Assembly: GCA_964607575.1 (NCBI GenBank)
Contig: CAZSLS010000007.1
Location: 14,360-78,359 of the forward strand
Direction of reading: 5' to 3'
Source of the DNA: BS750m-G57 sp964607575
Lineage (GTDB): Bacteria; Planctomycetota; Phycisphaerae; SM23-33
DNA: 64,000 nucleotides
Both the position numbers and the translations under genes were made by a program. The notes beneath the pieces were generated by a model that saw nothing but the letters and a program-made list of their open reading frames with translations, did not search any database and was not told the origin of the DNA. Of this stretch, positions 9,274-17,557 are shown one piece after another. Position 1 is the stretch's first letter; each line of letters starts with the position of its first letter.

Positions 9274-11112
9274 ATGCTCGGTATCTGGTCAATCGCAAAG
9301 CACACCTTTACCCAGTGCGTACGGATGAAACTCGCCGCGGCCTTTATAGTGCTGCTGGCTGTCGTGCTGCTGGCGCTGCCCGGACGGATGACCGGGGACG
9401 GTACGCTGGCCGGACAAATCAGAACCTTCCTGGAATATGGGACCGGGATATCGCTGGGGCTGCTGAGCATAATGACCATTTTCGTGGGCGCCGCCCTGGT
9501 GTCCGATGACATCCGGACCAAACAGATATTCACGGTGGCGGTGAAGCCCATCGCCAGGTGGCAGTATCTCTTGGGACGATGGGTCGGACTGGTGCTGTTC
9601 GACGCGGTGTTGCTCGTCCTGGCATGCGTGGCGATTTACGCGACGGCACACTATCTGCGAACCAAACAGTACATGCGTATCGAAGACAAGGGCACGACCC
9701 GTCTCCGCCGCGTCTCAATGCCAGACCGCCGCGCCGTCGAAACCGAAATCTTCACCGCCCGCAGGCAGATAACTCCCGATCCGCTCGACCTGCAATTGAC
9801 CGTATCCCGGCGAATCAAACAGATGCGAGACGCGGGTTCCTACGAACAGGCCGTAGACAAATGGCTCGCCGAGGCCGAGGGCAATCGCGACCTGGCCGCC
9901 GGACTGCTCAAGCGGGATATCGAGCGGGAGATCATCGCAGAAAAGACCGAACCGCTGGCGCTGGATACGGCGCTGGCACATCGGGTCAAAGAACTCAAAG
10001 ATGCAAGGCAATACCGGACGGCAGTGGAAGGATGGATGCCCCAGGCCGAGGGGAACAAGGACGAAGCCGAGCGGATGTTGCTGGATCAACTCCGGCGGGA
10101 GATCGGCGGAAAACTGCAATCCATCGCGCCAAACGGAACGATGTGGTGGAGCTTCTCGAACGTGAACGTTACCGGGCGAGAAGTCACGCGGAAGGCCCAC
10201 GTTGTCACTCCGCTCGGTGCGACAGGGAGGATGGAGTTCCGAACGACCGAGTTCTTCGCCTGCCGCCTGTGGCAGAACGGACCTGTAAAGATCAACGGTT
10301 TCGATGCCGGGGTCGTCGCGACCGACGGGCGGACAGTTGTCGCCAGCCTCCTCAAATCCAGCGGCGGGCGCCAGCGCATCTCGAACCTGGTGGCCGGTGA
10401 CACCGTCGAGCTTACGGTCGAACCGATTATGCAGATATCGTACAAACTCACCCCGACCGATCACAGCGCCCTGCCCGACGGTAAATTCAAGGGCAAATGG
10501 CAGGCCACCGACCGCTCGCGCCCTGGTCTCCAATGGCCCGATCTCCCGGACGTCACGGATCAGAAAGTCACGCTCACCATGTCGGCGGGGCTGGTCGGCG
10601 AGAACGGTAAGGTGCAGTTCGCCATTAACAACCTCTCGCCGACGAGCGCAAAAGTCCTCTTCCGGGACGTCGCGCTTCTGTATGACGTGGACTCTTTCGA
10701 AAACAACTTCATCCGTGCCTCGCTGCTCATGTTGTGCCAATTGGCGTACCTGGCGGGTGTCAGTATCTTCGCGGGCAGCTTCGTTTCGTTCCCCGTCGCA
10801 TGCCTTACATGTTTTGTCCTGGTACCGTTTTCGCTGGCGCGGAAGTTCCTGGTCGAGGCGTCCAATATCTCGATCGGCGGTGATGTAGACACGATGATGT
10901 GGATAGCACACTACGTGTTCAAGCCTCTCAACGTACTGCTTCCGGACTTCGCGCGAACGATGCCCGGAGACCGCCTTGTTGACGGAATGGATATCTCGTG
11001 GGCCTTTGTCGGCGATACCGCCGTCGCCGACGTAGTGATAAGGGCGGGCGTGGCGCTGCTGTTGGCATGCCTGATCTTCCACCGGCGTGAACTGGCCCGC
11101 GTACAGATCTGA
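9274..11112 (+). CDS. ABC-2 type permease with large extracytoplasmic insert
   Basis: 612 residues. An N-terminal cytoplasmic stretch (MLGIWSIAKHTFTQCVRMK) and first helix (about 20-36) are followed by two more helices (about 55-72 and 100-128). A region of about 330 hydrophilic residues (about 135-480) then precedes the final helices (about 490-605). ABC-2 permeases commonly have 250-400 residues with six helices, so the insert between helices 3 and 4 is the distinctive feature. It contains two similar stretches of charged helical sequence (VKELKDARQ and IKQMRDAGS types), which suggests an internal duplication. The start ATG follows the ATPase stop without a gap. Together with the ATPase it should form an exporter or a mechanically acting complex; cargo unknown. 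Confidence 0.85.
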   Translation: MLGIWSIAKHTFTQCVRMKLAAAFIVLLAVVLLALPGRMTGDGTLAGQIRTFLEYGTGISLGLLSIMTIFVGAALVSDDIRTKQIFTVAVKPIARWQYLLGRWVGLVLFDAVLLVLACVAIYATAHYLRTKQYMRIEDKGTTRLRRVSMPDRRAVETEIFTARRQITPDPLDLQLTVSRRIKQMRDAGSYEQAVDKWLAEAEGNRDLAAGLLKRDIEREIIAEKTEPLALDTALAHRVKELKDARQYRTAVEGWMPQAEGNKDEAERMLLDQLRREIGGKLQSIAPNGTMWWSFSNVNVTGREVTRKAHVVTPLGATGRMEFRTTEFFACRLWQNGPVKINGFDAGVVATDGRTVVASLLKSSGGRQRISNLVAGDTVELTVEPIMQISYKLTPTDHSALPDGKFKGKWQATDRSRPGLQWPDLPDVTDQKVTLTMSAGLVGENGKVQFAINNLSPTSAKVLFRDVALLYDVDSFENNFIRASLLMLCQLAYLAGVSIFAGSFVSFPVACLTCFVLVPFSLARKFLVEASNISIGGDVDTMMWIAHYVFKPLNVLLPDFARTMPGDRLVDGMDISWAFVGDTAVADVVIRAGVALLLACLIFHRRELARVQI

Positions 11113-11125
11113 GGTCTGAGACGAT

Positions 11126-13159
11126 ATGATCGAATTGCGTCCTAAAACTCTGCAGATTGTCTGGTTGGCGATATCCGCCGCCCTTTTCGTTTGCGCTTCG
11201 CTGGTCCACAAACCCATCGATCGACTCAGCCGGCAGCACAAGCTTGTCCCCGCCGGTGATGCGGCGCTGGCCCGACACCCTGACCTGGCGGTGATCAGTA
11301 TGGCTCCGGGAGGGCTGCGATCTCTGGGAATCAACTACTTCTGGATGCGATCGCAGACTCTGCACCGCGAGGGGCGACATTTCGACGCAATGCAGACGGC
11401 GGAAATGATCTGCATGCTCCAACCTCGTTTTCCGGGTGTTTGGCAGTTCCAGTCGTGGCAGTTGGCGTGGAACATCTCCGCCACAGCCCACACGCCGGAG
11501 GAACGGTGGCATTGGGTGAGGGCGGGGATCGAACTGCTCCGGGACAGGGGTATCGTGATGAACCCCAACTCGCTGCTGCTCTACAAACAGTTGAGTTGGA
11601 CGTTCATCTCCAAAATGGGCGACAACACCGATGAGACGCACTGGTACTACAAGAAGAAGTGGGCCCAGGACATGCAGTATCTGCTGGGCGGTCAACCGTT
11701 TACCACCACCCAGGAAGTACTCGCCGCTTTCAAAGAGATCGCAGATGCACCGCTCGGCAAGGAGCCCTATCGCTCCAGAAAAGCCGGAATCCAGCGCGAT
11801 AAGAGGCAGGAGTTGCTGGATAAGAATCCGGACGTCGTCGCTCTTGCACGGAACCTCGGCGAGGCAAAATTGAAAACGGACAAGATGGGTCTGAAGATAG
11901 ACGCCGGACTCCTGAGGGCATACAACTTCTGCACGCTGAGCGAAACGGTGGACATTACGCGGATCGAGTCCGTCGACGACAGGAATCAACGCCTGAGAGA
12001 CGCCGCCATGTCGATCGATGATCCCCTGGAAAAGGCGAGGCGGTTGGCGGAACTGGACCGCCGGGCGAAGTGGGCCAAGGTGATAAACAATCCAGCCCAC
12101 AAGAAAGCCCTCGACAAGGCCCTGGCGTTTGTGCGAGCACAGATGCTTTGGAGCGTCCACAAGATGGATCCCGACTATATGTACAAGATGATGCAGAGGT
12201 TCGGACCGATCGATTGGCGCCTTGTCGCGAGCCACGGGCTCTACTGGTCCATGTACGGCGTGGACCACTGCACAGACGTACCAAAGGAACACATCGACTG
12301 GCTCAACACGGATCGAACGCTCCTGACCTGCCTGAAAACCCTGAGCTGGCAGGGAAAAATGGACTATACCGCCGCGCCGCGGTCCGACCTGAAAGCCGAA
12401 GAACCCGTTCCAACCATCAACTTCCGATCTGACTGGCGGTTCATAGAAACAACGCACCAGGAGTATATGCGTCTGGGGGCCGAGCAGGCCAAACTCAGAA
12501 AAGAAGAGTTCGAGGAGAATCCCCTCGATACGGGGCACATCAACTTCCTGGACAATGCGATTGCGGCGCTTTACGTAAGGGGGCGCCGCCAGGAGGCCCA
12601 GAAGTATTTCGACTGGGTCCGGAAGAACTACAAGAAAGCCGACGATGAACTGTGGGGCGCCGATAACCTCGAAAGTTTCGTAAGGACCAGCCTCCGCAAC
12701 CAGGAGAACCTCATCCTCCGGGTCACCACTGCACAACTGACGGCGGGCCTGCAGGCGGCGATGGTGTGGTTGGCCAGAGGTAAGTACAGTGCGTTCGAGT
12801 CCAATATTGGCTACGCCCGCCGCTTCCATCGGGAGTATCACAAGAGTGAAGTCATGAGAAGCGAGCGCCTTGCCCTTCCGCCGCTGGAAGTAATGGCCGC
12901 GGGCACCCTCTCGGAACTTCTGGTTCGTCCGGAATTACTGGGCCTTGACATGCCACTGGCCAAACGGTCGATGATGTACCGGACTCTGCGGGAGCGCTGG
13001 CCCGGGGTGATCGATCGCGTCTACAACCCGATTCGCCGCCCGCTGATGCGCCAATGCCAGGCTGACAAGCTGGATTTCGACAGTCTCTTCCCCCCGCCCA
13101 GATCCCTTGAAATCATCCGCCAACGCCGGTTGAACGGGCAACAGCAGCAGCAGAAATGA
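11126..13159 (+). CDS. Membrane-anchored protein of unknown function, helical-repeat-like
   Basis: 677 residues, not recognised as a named family. One N-terminal membrane helix (about 8-26) with the remainder predicted outside the cytoplasmic leaflet or facing it as a large soluble domain. Residues 60-260 are rich in Trp/Tyr/Leu helices (SLGINYFWMRSQTLHREG, FDAMQTAEMICMLQP) whose spacing resembles TPR-like repeats. Further helices near 460-520 (LGAEQAKLRKEEFEE, ALYVRGRRQEAQKYFDW) are also TPR-like. It ends in a short glutamine run (QQQQQK). It begins 13 bases after the ABC-2 permease stop, so it belongs to the SPFH/ABC run and is probably a subunit of that assembly (inference). Confidence 0.75.
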   Translation: MIELRPKTLQIVWLAISAALFVCASLVHKPIDRLSRQHKLVPAGDAALARHPDLAVISMAPGGLRSLGINYFWMRSQTLHREGRHFDAMQTAEMICMLQPRFPGVWQFQSWQLAWNISATAHTPEERWHWVRAGIELLRDRGIVMNPNSLLLYKQLSWTFISKMGDNTDETHWYYKKKWAQDMQYLLGGQPFTTTQEVLAAFKEIADAPLGKEPYRSRKAGIQRDKRQELLDKNPDVVALARNLGEAKLKTDKMGLKIDAGLLRAYNFCTLSETVDITRIESVDDRNQRLRDAAMSIDDPLEKARRLAELDRRAKWAKVINNPAHKKALDKALAFVRAQMLWSVHKMDPDYMYKMMQRFGPIDWRLVASHGLYWSMYGVDHCTDVPKEHIDWLNTDRTLLTCLKTLSWQGKMDYTAAPRSDLKAEEPVPTINFRSDWRFIETTHQEYMRLGAEQAKLRKEEFEENPLDTGHINFLDNAIAALYVRGRRQEAQKYFDWVRKNYKKADDELWGADNLESFVRTSLRNQENLILRVTTAQLTAGLQAAMVWLARGKYSAFESNIGYARRFHREYHKSEVMRSERLALPPLEVMAAGTLSELLVRPELLGLDMPLAKRSMMYRTLRERWPGVIDRVYNPIRRPLMRQCQADKLDFDSLFPPPRSLEIIRQRRLNGQQQQQK

Positions 13160-13183
13160 CAAACCTCACTTGCGCGATCCCCT

Positions 13184-15010
13184 TCAGCTTTCGGCGTCCT
13201 CTTCCTTCGCGGTTTCGACGCGGTTCCGCCCCGCAAGTTTTGCACGGTACAGCGCCTTGCTCGCGGACTGTATGAGTTCGTGTGCCCCGATGCTTGGGAA
13301 TCCGCATTGGGCGGCTACACCCATCGACATGGTCAGCGACACTTGCCTGTCCCCAACGGTCACCACCTGTTTCTCGACGCACTTTCTCAATCGTTCGGCT
13401 ACGTGTGAGGCGAAGGTGATGTCGCATCTGGACAGCACAATCAGGAACTCCTGTCCACCATAGCGTCCAAACCCGTCGTAAGGCCTGAATGCCGCCCGCA
13501 TCGTCCGAGCAGTCTGGCGAATGACGGCATCGCCGCCGACATGCTCGTACGTGTCGTTTATCTCTTTGAAGCAATCCAGGTCGGCTATCACTACCCCCAC
13601 CGAAGTACCATGCCGTGTGGCACGATTAAGTTCCATGCCCAGTATGTCCATTATCGCCGGGCGATTCCACAAGCCCGTGAGGGCATCGTGCGCCGCCTGC
13701 GTGCGGAGTGTCGTCCTCGTTTCGATCAGTTCGTCGCGGAGGTCCAGCACCCTCTGGGCGGCCAGAAGGCGGGCCTTCAACTCCAGCGGATTCACCGGCT
13801 TTGCTATACAGCAGTCGGCGCCGGCTTCAAGCGCCTCGATGGTCTCGTGTCCGTCGGTCCTGCCGGTCAGCAACATCACATACGTGTAATCCCCGCTTGG
13901 GCGGTTGCGAAGCCTGCGACACAGGGAAATACAATCCCCGTCAGGCATTTCCGTATCAAGGATGGCCAATGGCGGCGCCTGGTCCCCTCCGAGCGCCTCG
14001 AATACCTGCTCGCCGTCTTCGGCGTCGGCGACCTCGTAGCCGCATTCGCCCAGGGTCATTATCAGCAACTCGCGTGTGGCCTGGTCCGCCTCGCACAACA
14101 ATACCCTGACCGGTTGGCGGACACCGCCTGCCCGACCGCCGGTTTTGTCAGGTGGGCTCGTCCGCACCGGGGTATTCCGGATGGTTCCGTAGTCTGAGGT
14201 GTCTGGTAAGCGAGCGGATCTGCGACCGGCGGTCGTCGGAAATGCCTGGCGAATGGCCTGGAACTCATCGAGATCGGCCAGGAATACATCCACCAACATC
14301 GGATCGAAACTCCTGCCCCTCTCCTGGCGCATATGCTCGACAATATCGTCGACATCCCACGCCTTGCGGTGCAGCCTGTCGCTACCGAGCGCGTCAAACA
14401 CATCGGCGATGGACGTGATTCTCGCCAGAATATTGATCCTGTCTTTGGACAGCCCCAGGGGATAACCCCGACCGTTGTACTTCTCGTGGTGCTGCAATGC
14501 GATGATGGACGCGGCCTGAAGAACGCCGCGGCTGGAGCCCTTGAGCATCTCGTAGCCAACCGTGGTGTGCGACTTCATGACCGCAAATTCTGCGGGAGAG
14601 AGCTTGCCCGTACTGTGGAGAATCGAGTCGGGGATACACACTTTCCCAATGTCATGCATCGCCGCGGCCAGGCGGAGGGTATCAGCCTGCCCTTTGTCCA
14701 GACCGGACTTAACCGCAAGCAGGTAGGCGAGTTCCGCTACTCTCATAACGTGCTGCACGGTTTCGAAACCGCGAGCCTCGGCTATCTCGGCAAGTTTGAA
14801 GGTGACTTCACTCTGGGCGGACTCCATCTCCTGCTCCAGGCGTTGGACCTGAGACTGCAATTGCTCCCTGGACGCCTCCAGCTCCTCCGGCCTGCAGCGA
14901 GAATCCCCAAGCTCCCGCTGCAAGCGGAGGTTCCCCCGGCTGGTGTCGTCCTCTACATCGTTGTCCGCAACGCCCCGATCGGTATTGCGATTGTCCGTAT
15001 TACTACTCAT
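13184..15010 (-). CDS. HD-GYP / receiver / GGDEF cyclic-di-GMP signalling protein
   Basis: 608 residues from the ATG at 15010, which has GAGGG about 9 bases upstream; the frame extends to a GTG at 15043 that lacks such a site. Domain order: N-terminal coiled coil (about 30-75), HD-GYP phosphodiesterase domain (H119-D120, HHE at 174-176, GRGYP to 184), receiver domain with phospho-acceptor D352 and a Lys in AKPVN, and a C-terminal GGDEF diguanylate cyclase domain. The cyclase signature reads GGQEF at 518-522, with Gln in place of the usual Asp/Glu at position 520. It could both make and degrade c-di-GMP under phosphorylation control, or the altered GGDEF may be weak. Convergent with 11126-13159 and transcribed alone. 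Confidence 0.93.
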   Translation of the reverse strand: MSSNTDNRNTDRGVADNDVEDDTSRGNLRLQRELGDSRCRPEELEASREQLQSQVQRLEQEMESAQSEVTFKLAEIAEARGFETVQHVMRVAELAYLLAVKSGLDKGQADTLRLAAAMHDIGKVCIPDSILHSTGKLSPAEFAVMKSHTTVGYEMLKGSSRGVLQAASIIALQHHEKYNGRGYPLGLSKDRINILARITSIADVFDALGSDRLHRKAWDVDDIVEHMRQERGRSFDPMLVDVFLADLDEFQAIRQAFPTTAGRRSARLPDTSDYGTIRNTPVRTSPPDKTGGRAGGVRQPVRVLLCEADQATRELLIMTLGECGYEVADAEDGEQVFEALGGDQAPPLAILDTEMPDGDCISLCRRLRNRPSGDYTYVMLLTGRTDGHETIEALEAGADCCIAKPVNPLELKARLLAAQRVLDLRDELIETRTTLRTQAAHDALTGLWNRPAIMDILGMELNRATRHGTSVGVVIADLDCFKEINDTYEHVGGDAVIRQTARTMRAAFRPYDGFGRYGGQEFLIVLSRCDITFASHVAERLRKCVEKQVVTVGDRQVSLTMSMGVAAQCGFPSIGAHELIQSASKALYRAKLAGRNRVETAKEEDAES

Positions 15011-15325
15011 GCGTCCGACCCTCAAAAAATCCGCTTCCGGCACCGCATGTCACACTCGACATGAGACGGGGCAGTAACTTCCATACCGCGTCATCATCTC
15101 GAGAGCCCGACCCTGTGCGTTTTCTATCGGAACTTGCGACCACCAACTTAATTAGCAGTGCATGTATTTTGAGTACACCCGGGAACCGCTAACCGCAAAT
15201 AGCGCGATAGGAATTGCATATCGCCGGACGGTCGGATAATCTCTAGCCTGCTGATCCCAGGTCCCAGTCGTGACGGACCGGTGAATCTACCTCAAGTAAT
15301 ATGCGTATCGGGAAAGGAATGACAG
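15011..15325. other. Divergent intergenic region, no gene
   Basis: Separates the signalling gene (leftward) from the nucleotide-sugar dehydrogenase (rightward). No open frame of interest and no tRNA-like fold was seen. A weak plus-strand promoter can be proposed: TTGCAT at 15216-15221 and TAATCT at 15239-15244, separated by 17 bases, each matching only half of the consensus. A good ribosome site (GGAAAGGA) precedes the ATG at 15326. Because one flank encodes a c-di-GMP protein, the region was read for a GEMM-type riboswitch, but the conserved core was not found. Confidence 0.4.
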
Positions 15326-16972
15326 ATGTCAAAGTACTCAGTGAGTCCGGCCGGTGAAAAGTTCGCAATCCCGTCCGAAAAGGAACACGCCAAAGAACTC
15401 AAACGCCTCAAGAGACTCGTCAACAAGGCCCGCAAGGACGGTAAGGAAATCGTCGTGGTGATGGGAGTCGGATTCGTTGGGGCGGTTATGGCGGCAATCG
15501 TCGCGGATACCACCGACAAGAAGGGCAAGTCCAGGAAGTTCGTTATCGGATGCCAGAGACCGTCGACCAGAAGCTACTGGAAGATCCCCCTGCTGAATCG
15601 GGGCGAGTCGCCCGTTAAAGCCGAAGACCCCGAGGTGGATCCGATGATCGCCCGCTGCGTGCTGGACAAGAAGACGTTGACGGCGACTTTCAACAGCGAC
15701 TGCCTGAAACTCGCCGACGTTGTCGTTGTCGACGTCCAGTGCGACTACACCAAACACGACCTGGGCCAAATGAAGACCGGCGAGGCCGAAATGAGCGCCC
15801 TGGAAGCCACGATGCGAACCATCGGGCAGAAGGTCGAACCCAAGTGCCTCACCCTCATCGAAACTACCGTAGCGCCGGGCACGACGGAGTTTGTGGCCTG
15901 GCCGATCATGAAGAAGGCCTTCGCAAATCGCGGTATCAAAGCCACCCCCCTGCTGAGTCACAGTTTCGAGCGGGTCATGCCCGGTAAGGAGTACGTTTCG
16001 AGCATCCGCGATTTCTGGCGCGTCTGCTCCGGATGCAACCCCGCCGCGCGCAAACGCGTCGTGAAGTTCCTCAAGGAAGTGTTGAACACCAAAGAGTTCC
16101 CGCTGACAGTCATGGACCGCCCGATCGAATCGGAGACCACCAAGATCGTCGAGAACTCCTACCGGGCGACTACGCTGGCGTTTCTCAACGAATGGTCCCT
16201 GTTCGCCGAGCGCAACGGCGTGGATCTGATCAAGGTTATCAAGGCCATAGGCGTGCGCCCGACGCACAGCAACATCATATTCCCCGGACCGGGTATCGGC
16301 GGATATTGCCTGCCCAAGGACGGCGGGCTGGGATACTGGGCCTACCGCCACATCCTGGGTTTTGAAGACGGAGACAACGTCTTCAAGATCACCCCGACCG
16401 CCATCGACGTAAACGACACTCGCGGACTGCACGTTGCCGAACTCGCCCGCGACGCCCTGCGGAACATGGGTCGCTACATCGCCGGGGCCGATATCGTGAT
16501 CTGCGGCGCCAGTTATCGCCAGGACGTCGGCGACACGCGCTACAGCGGTTCGGAACTGGTTGTCCGCAAGCTGACCGAAATGGGCGCCGAAATACGCGTA
16601 CACGACCCGTACGTCGAACACTGGTACGAACTCGAACAGCAGGATGTATACCCCGCCCCAGGCCACTCGTGGTCGAGGTTCTTCCGCAACCAGGACGCCC
16701 TGACCGAGATTCGCGTGTCCCAGGATCTGCCCGCGGTGCTCAAGGGCGCCGAAGCGGTGATCCTGGCGGTACCGCACGCCCCGTATCTGCAGTTGGCTCC
16801 AGAGGATGTCGTAAAGTGGTCCGGCGGACCGCTGGCGGTTATCGACTGCTTCGGGATACTCGACGACGAGAGCATCGCACGGTATTTCGAGCTTGGATGT
16901 GAAGTCAAAGCCCTCGGACGCGGACATATCCAGAGGATCAAGGAAGAAGTCAGAAGCAGGAAAAAGAAGTAA
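15326..16972 (+). CDS. UDP-glucose/GDP-mannose dehydrogenase family protein
   Basis: 548 residues. NAD-dependent four-electron oxidation of the C6 hydroxyl of a nucleotide sugar to the uronic acid, used for cell-surface polysaccharides. Seen: dinucleotide fold GVGFVG at 47-52; a middle domain with ESETTKIVENSYRA, typical of the UDPGDH hinge; the catalytic motif GGYCLPKD with C328 as nucleophile and K331 nearby; and a C-terminal Rossmann-like domain with SYRQDVGDTRYSGS. A 40-residue charged N-terminal extension and about 100 extra residues make it longer than the usual 430-450. The start has GGAAAGGA about 8 bases upstream. No glycosyltransferases are adjacent, so the substrate cannot be assigned. 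Confidence 0.88.
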   Translation: MSKYSVSPAGEKFAIPSEKEHAKELKRLKRLVNKARKDGKEIVVVMGVGFVGAVMAAIVADTTDKKGKSRKFVIGCQRPSTRSYWKIPLLNRGESPVKAEDPEVDPMIARCVLDKKTLTATFNSDCLKLADVVVVDVQCDYTKHDLGQMKTGEAEMSALEATMRTIGQKVEPKCLTLIETTVAPGTTEFVAWPIMKKAFANRGIKATPLLSHSFERVMPGKEYVSSIRDFWRVCSGCNPAARKRVVKFLKEVLNTKEFPLTVMDRPIESETTKIVENSYRATTLAFLNEWSLFAERNGVDLIKVIKAIGVRPTHSNIIFPGPGIGGYCLPKDGGLGYWAYRHILGFEDGDNVFKITPTAIDVNDTRGLHVAELARDALRNMGRYIAGADIVICGASYRQDVGDTRYSGSELVVRKLTEMGAEIRVHDPYVEHWYELEQQDVYPAPGHSWSRFFRNQDALTEIRVSQDLPAVLKGAEAVILAVPHAPYLQLAPEDVVKWSGGPLAVIDCFGILDDESIARYFELGCEVKALGRGHIQRIKEEVRSRKKK

Positions 16973-17021
16973 CCCTCCGACGGATCGGCGGGCGGTTTGA
17001 GTTGGGGTTTGTGGAGATCGC

Positions 17022-17552
17022 ATGATGAGCCGGAAAGGACGTATCGTACTGCTGACCGGTGACGGTAAGGGTAAAACGTGCGCTGCCCTGGGAATGTCGC
17101 TTCGCGCGGCGGGGCACGCAATGCGCGTGATGTTCCTGCAGTTTCTCAAGCACGACGCATCAACCGGTGAAATCGCCGCCCTGGCGAAAACACCCGAGGT
17201 GGATATCGTGCAGGCGGGACTGGGCTTCGTCCCAAAGCCCGAAAACCCGCGATTTTCCGAACACCACCACGCGGCCGAAGCGGCTATGATCAAAGCGCGC
17301 CAAGCCGTCGAATCGGGCGAGTACTTCATGGTCGTACTCGACGAAGTCTGCGGGGCGGTCACCTGCGGACTCATCACCGAAGCCGACGTGCTGGGCCTGC
17401 TCGATCTGGTCGGGAAGGATATGTGCCTGGTCCTCACCGGTCGGGGCGCCACAGACGCGATCATCGAAGCGGCCGACACGGTAACCAACCTCCAGCACGT
17501 CAAACACGCATACGAATCGGGCCTCCCCGCCCAGAAGGGAGTGGAACTTTGA
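17022..17552 (+). CDS. cobO: Cob(I)alamin adenosyltransferase (CobO/BtuR type)
   Basis: 176 residues, normal length for the family. Transfers the adenosyl group of ATP to cob(I)alamin or cob(I)yrinate a,c-diamide, giving coenzyme B12. P-loop TGDGKGKT at 12-19, the cobalamin-side aromatic patch near the GLGFVP stretch, VVLDEVCGAV (Walker B-like) and VLTGRGA near the C-terminus all match CobO/BtuR. Cytoplasmic. GGAG lies a few bases upstream; ATG codons at 17022 and 17025 are both possible starts. No other cobalamin gene or B12 riboswitch was seen nearby, so it probably serves salvage. It is followed almost immediately by a symporter gene. Confidence 0.95.
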   Translation: MMSRKGRIVLLTGDGKGKTCAALGMSLRAAGHAMRVMFLQFLKHDASTGEIAALAKTPEVDIVQAGLGFVPKPENPRFSEHHHAAEAAMIKARQAVESGEYFMVVLDEVCGAVTCGLITEADVLGLLDLVGKDMCLVLTGRGATDAIIEAADTVTNLQHVKHAYESGLPAQKGVEL

Positions 17553-17557
17553 CGCCC

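Noticed and set aside
9715..12841. Long leftward open frames (over 500 residues each) antisense to the ABC permease and the 677-residue protein
   Set aside because: Their translations are rich in Arg, Gly and His with no domain motifs, while the rightward genes show ribosome sites, membrane segments and family motifs. They reflect high GC content.
15011..15325. c-di-GMP (GEMM) riboswitch next to the signalling gene
   Set aside because: The conserved GEMM core and its paired stems could not be found on either strand.
15338..17503. A 721-residue leftward open frame antisense to the nucleotide-sugar dehydrogenase and cobO
   Set aside because: Lies opposite two well-supported enzymes whose catalytic motifs are in the other frame; no motif of its own.
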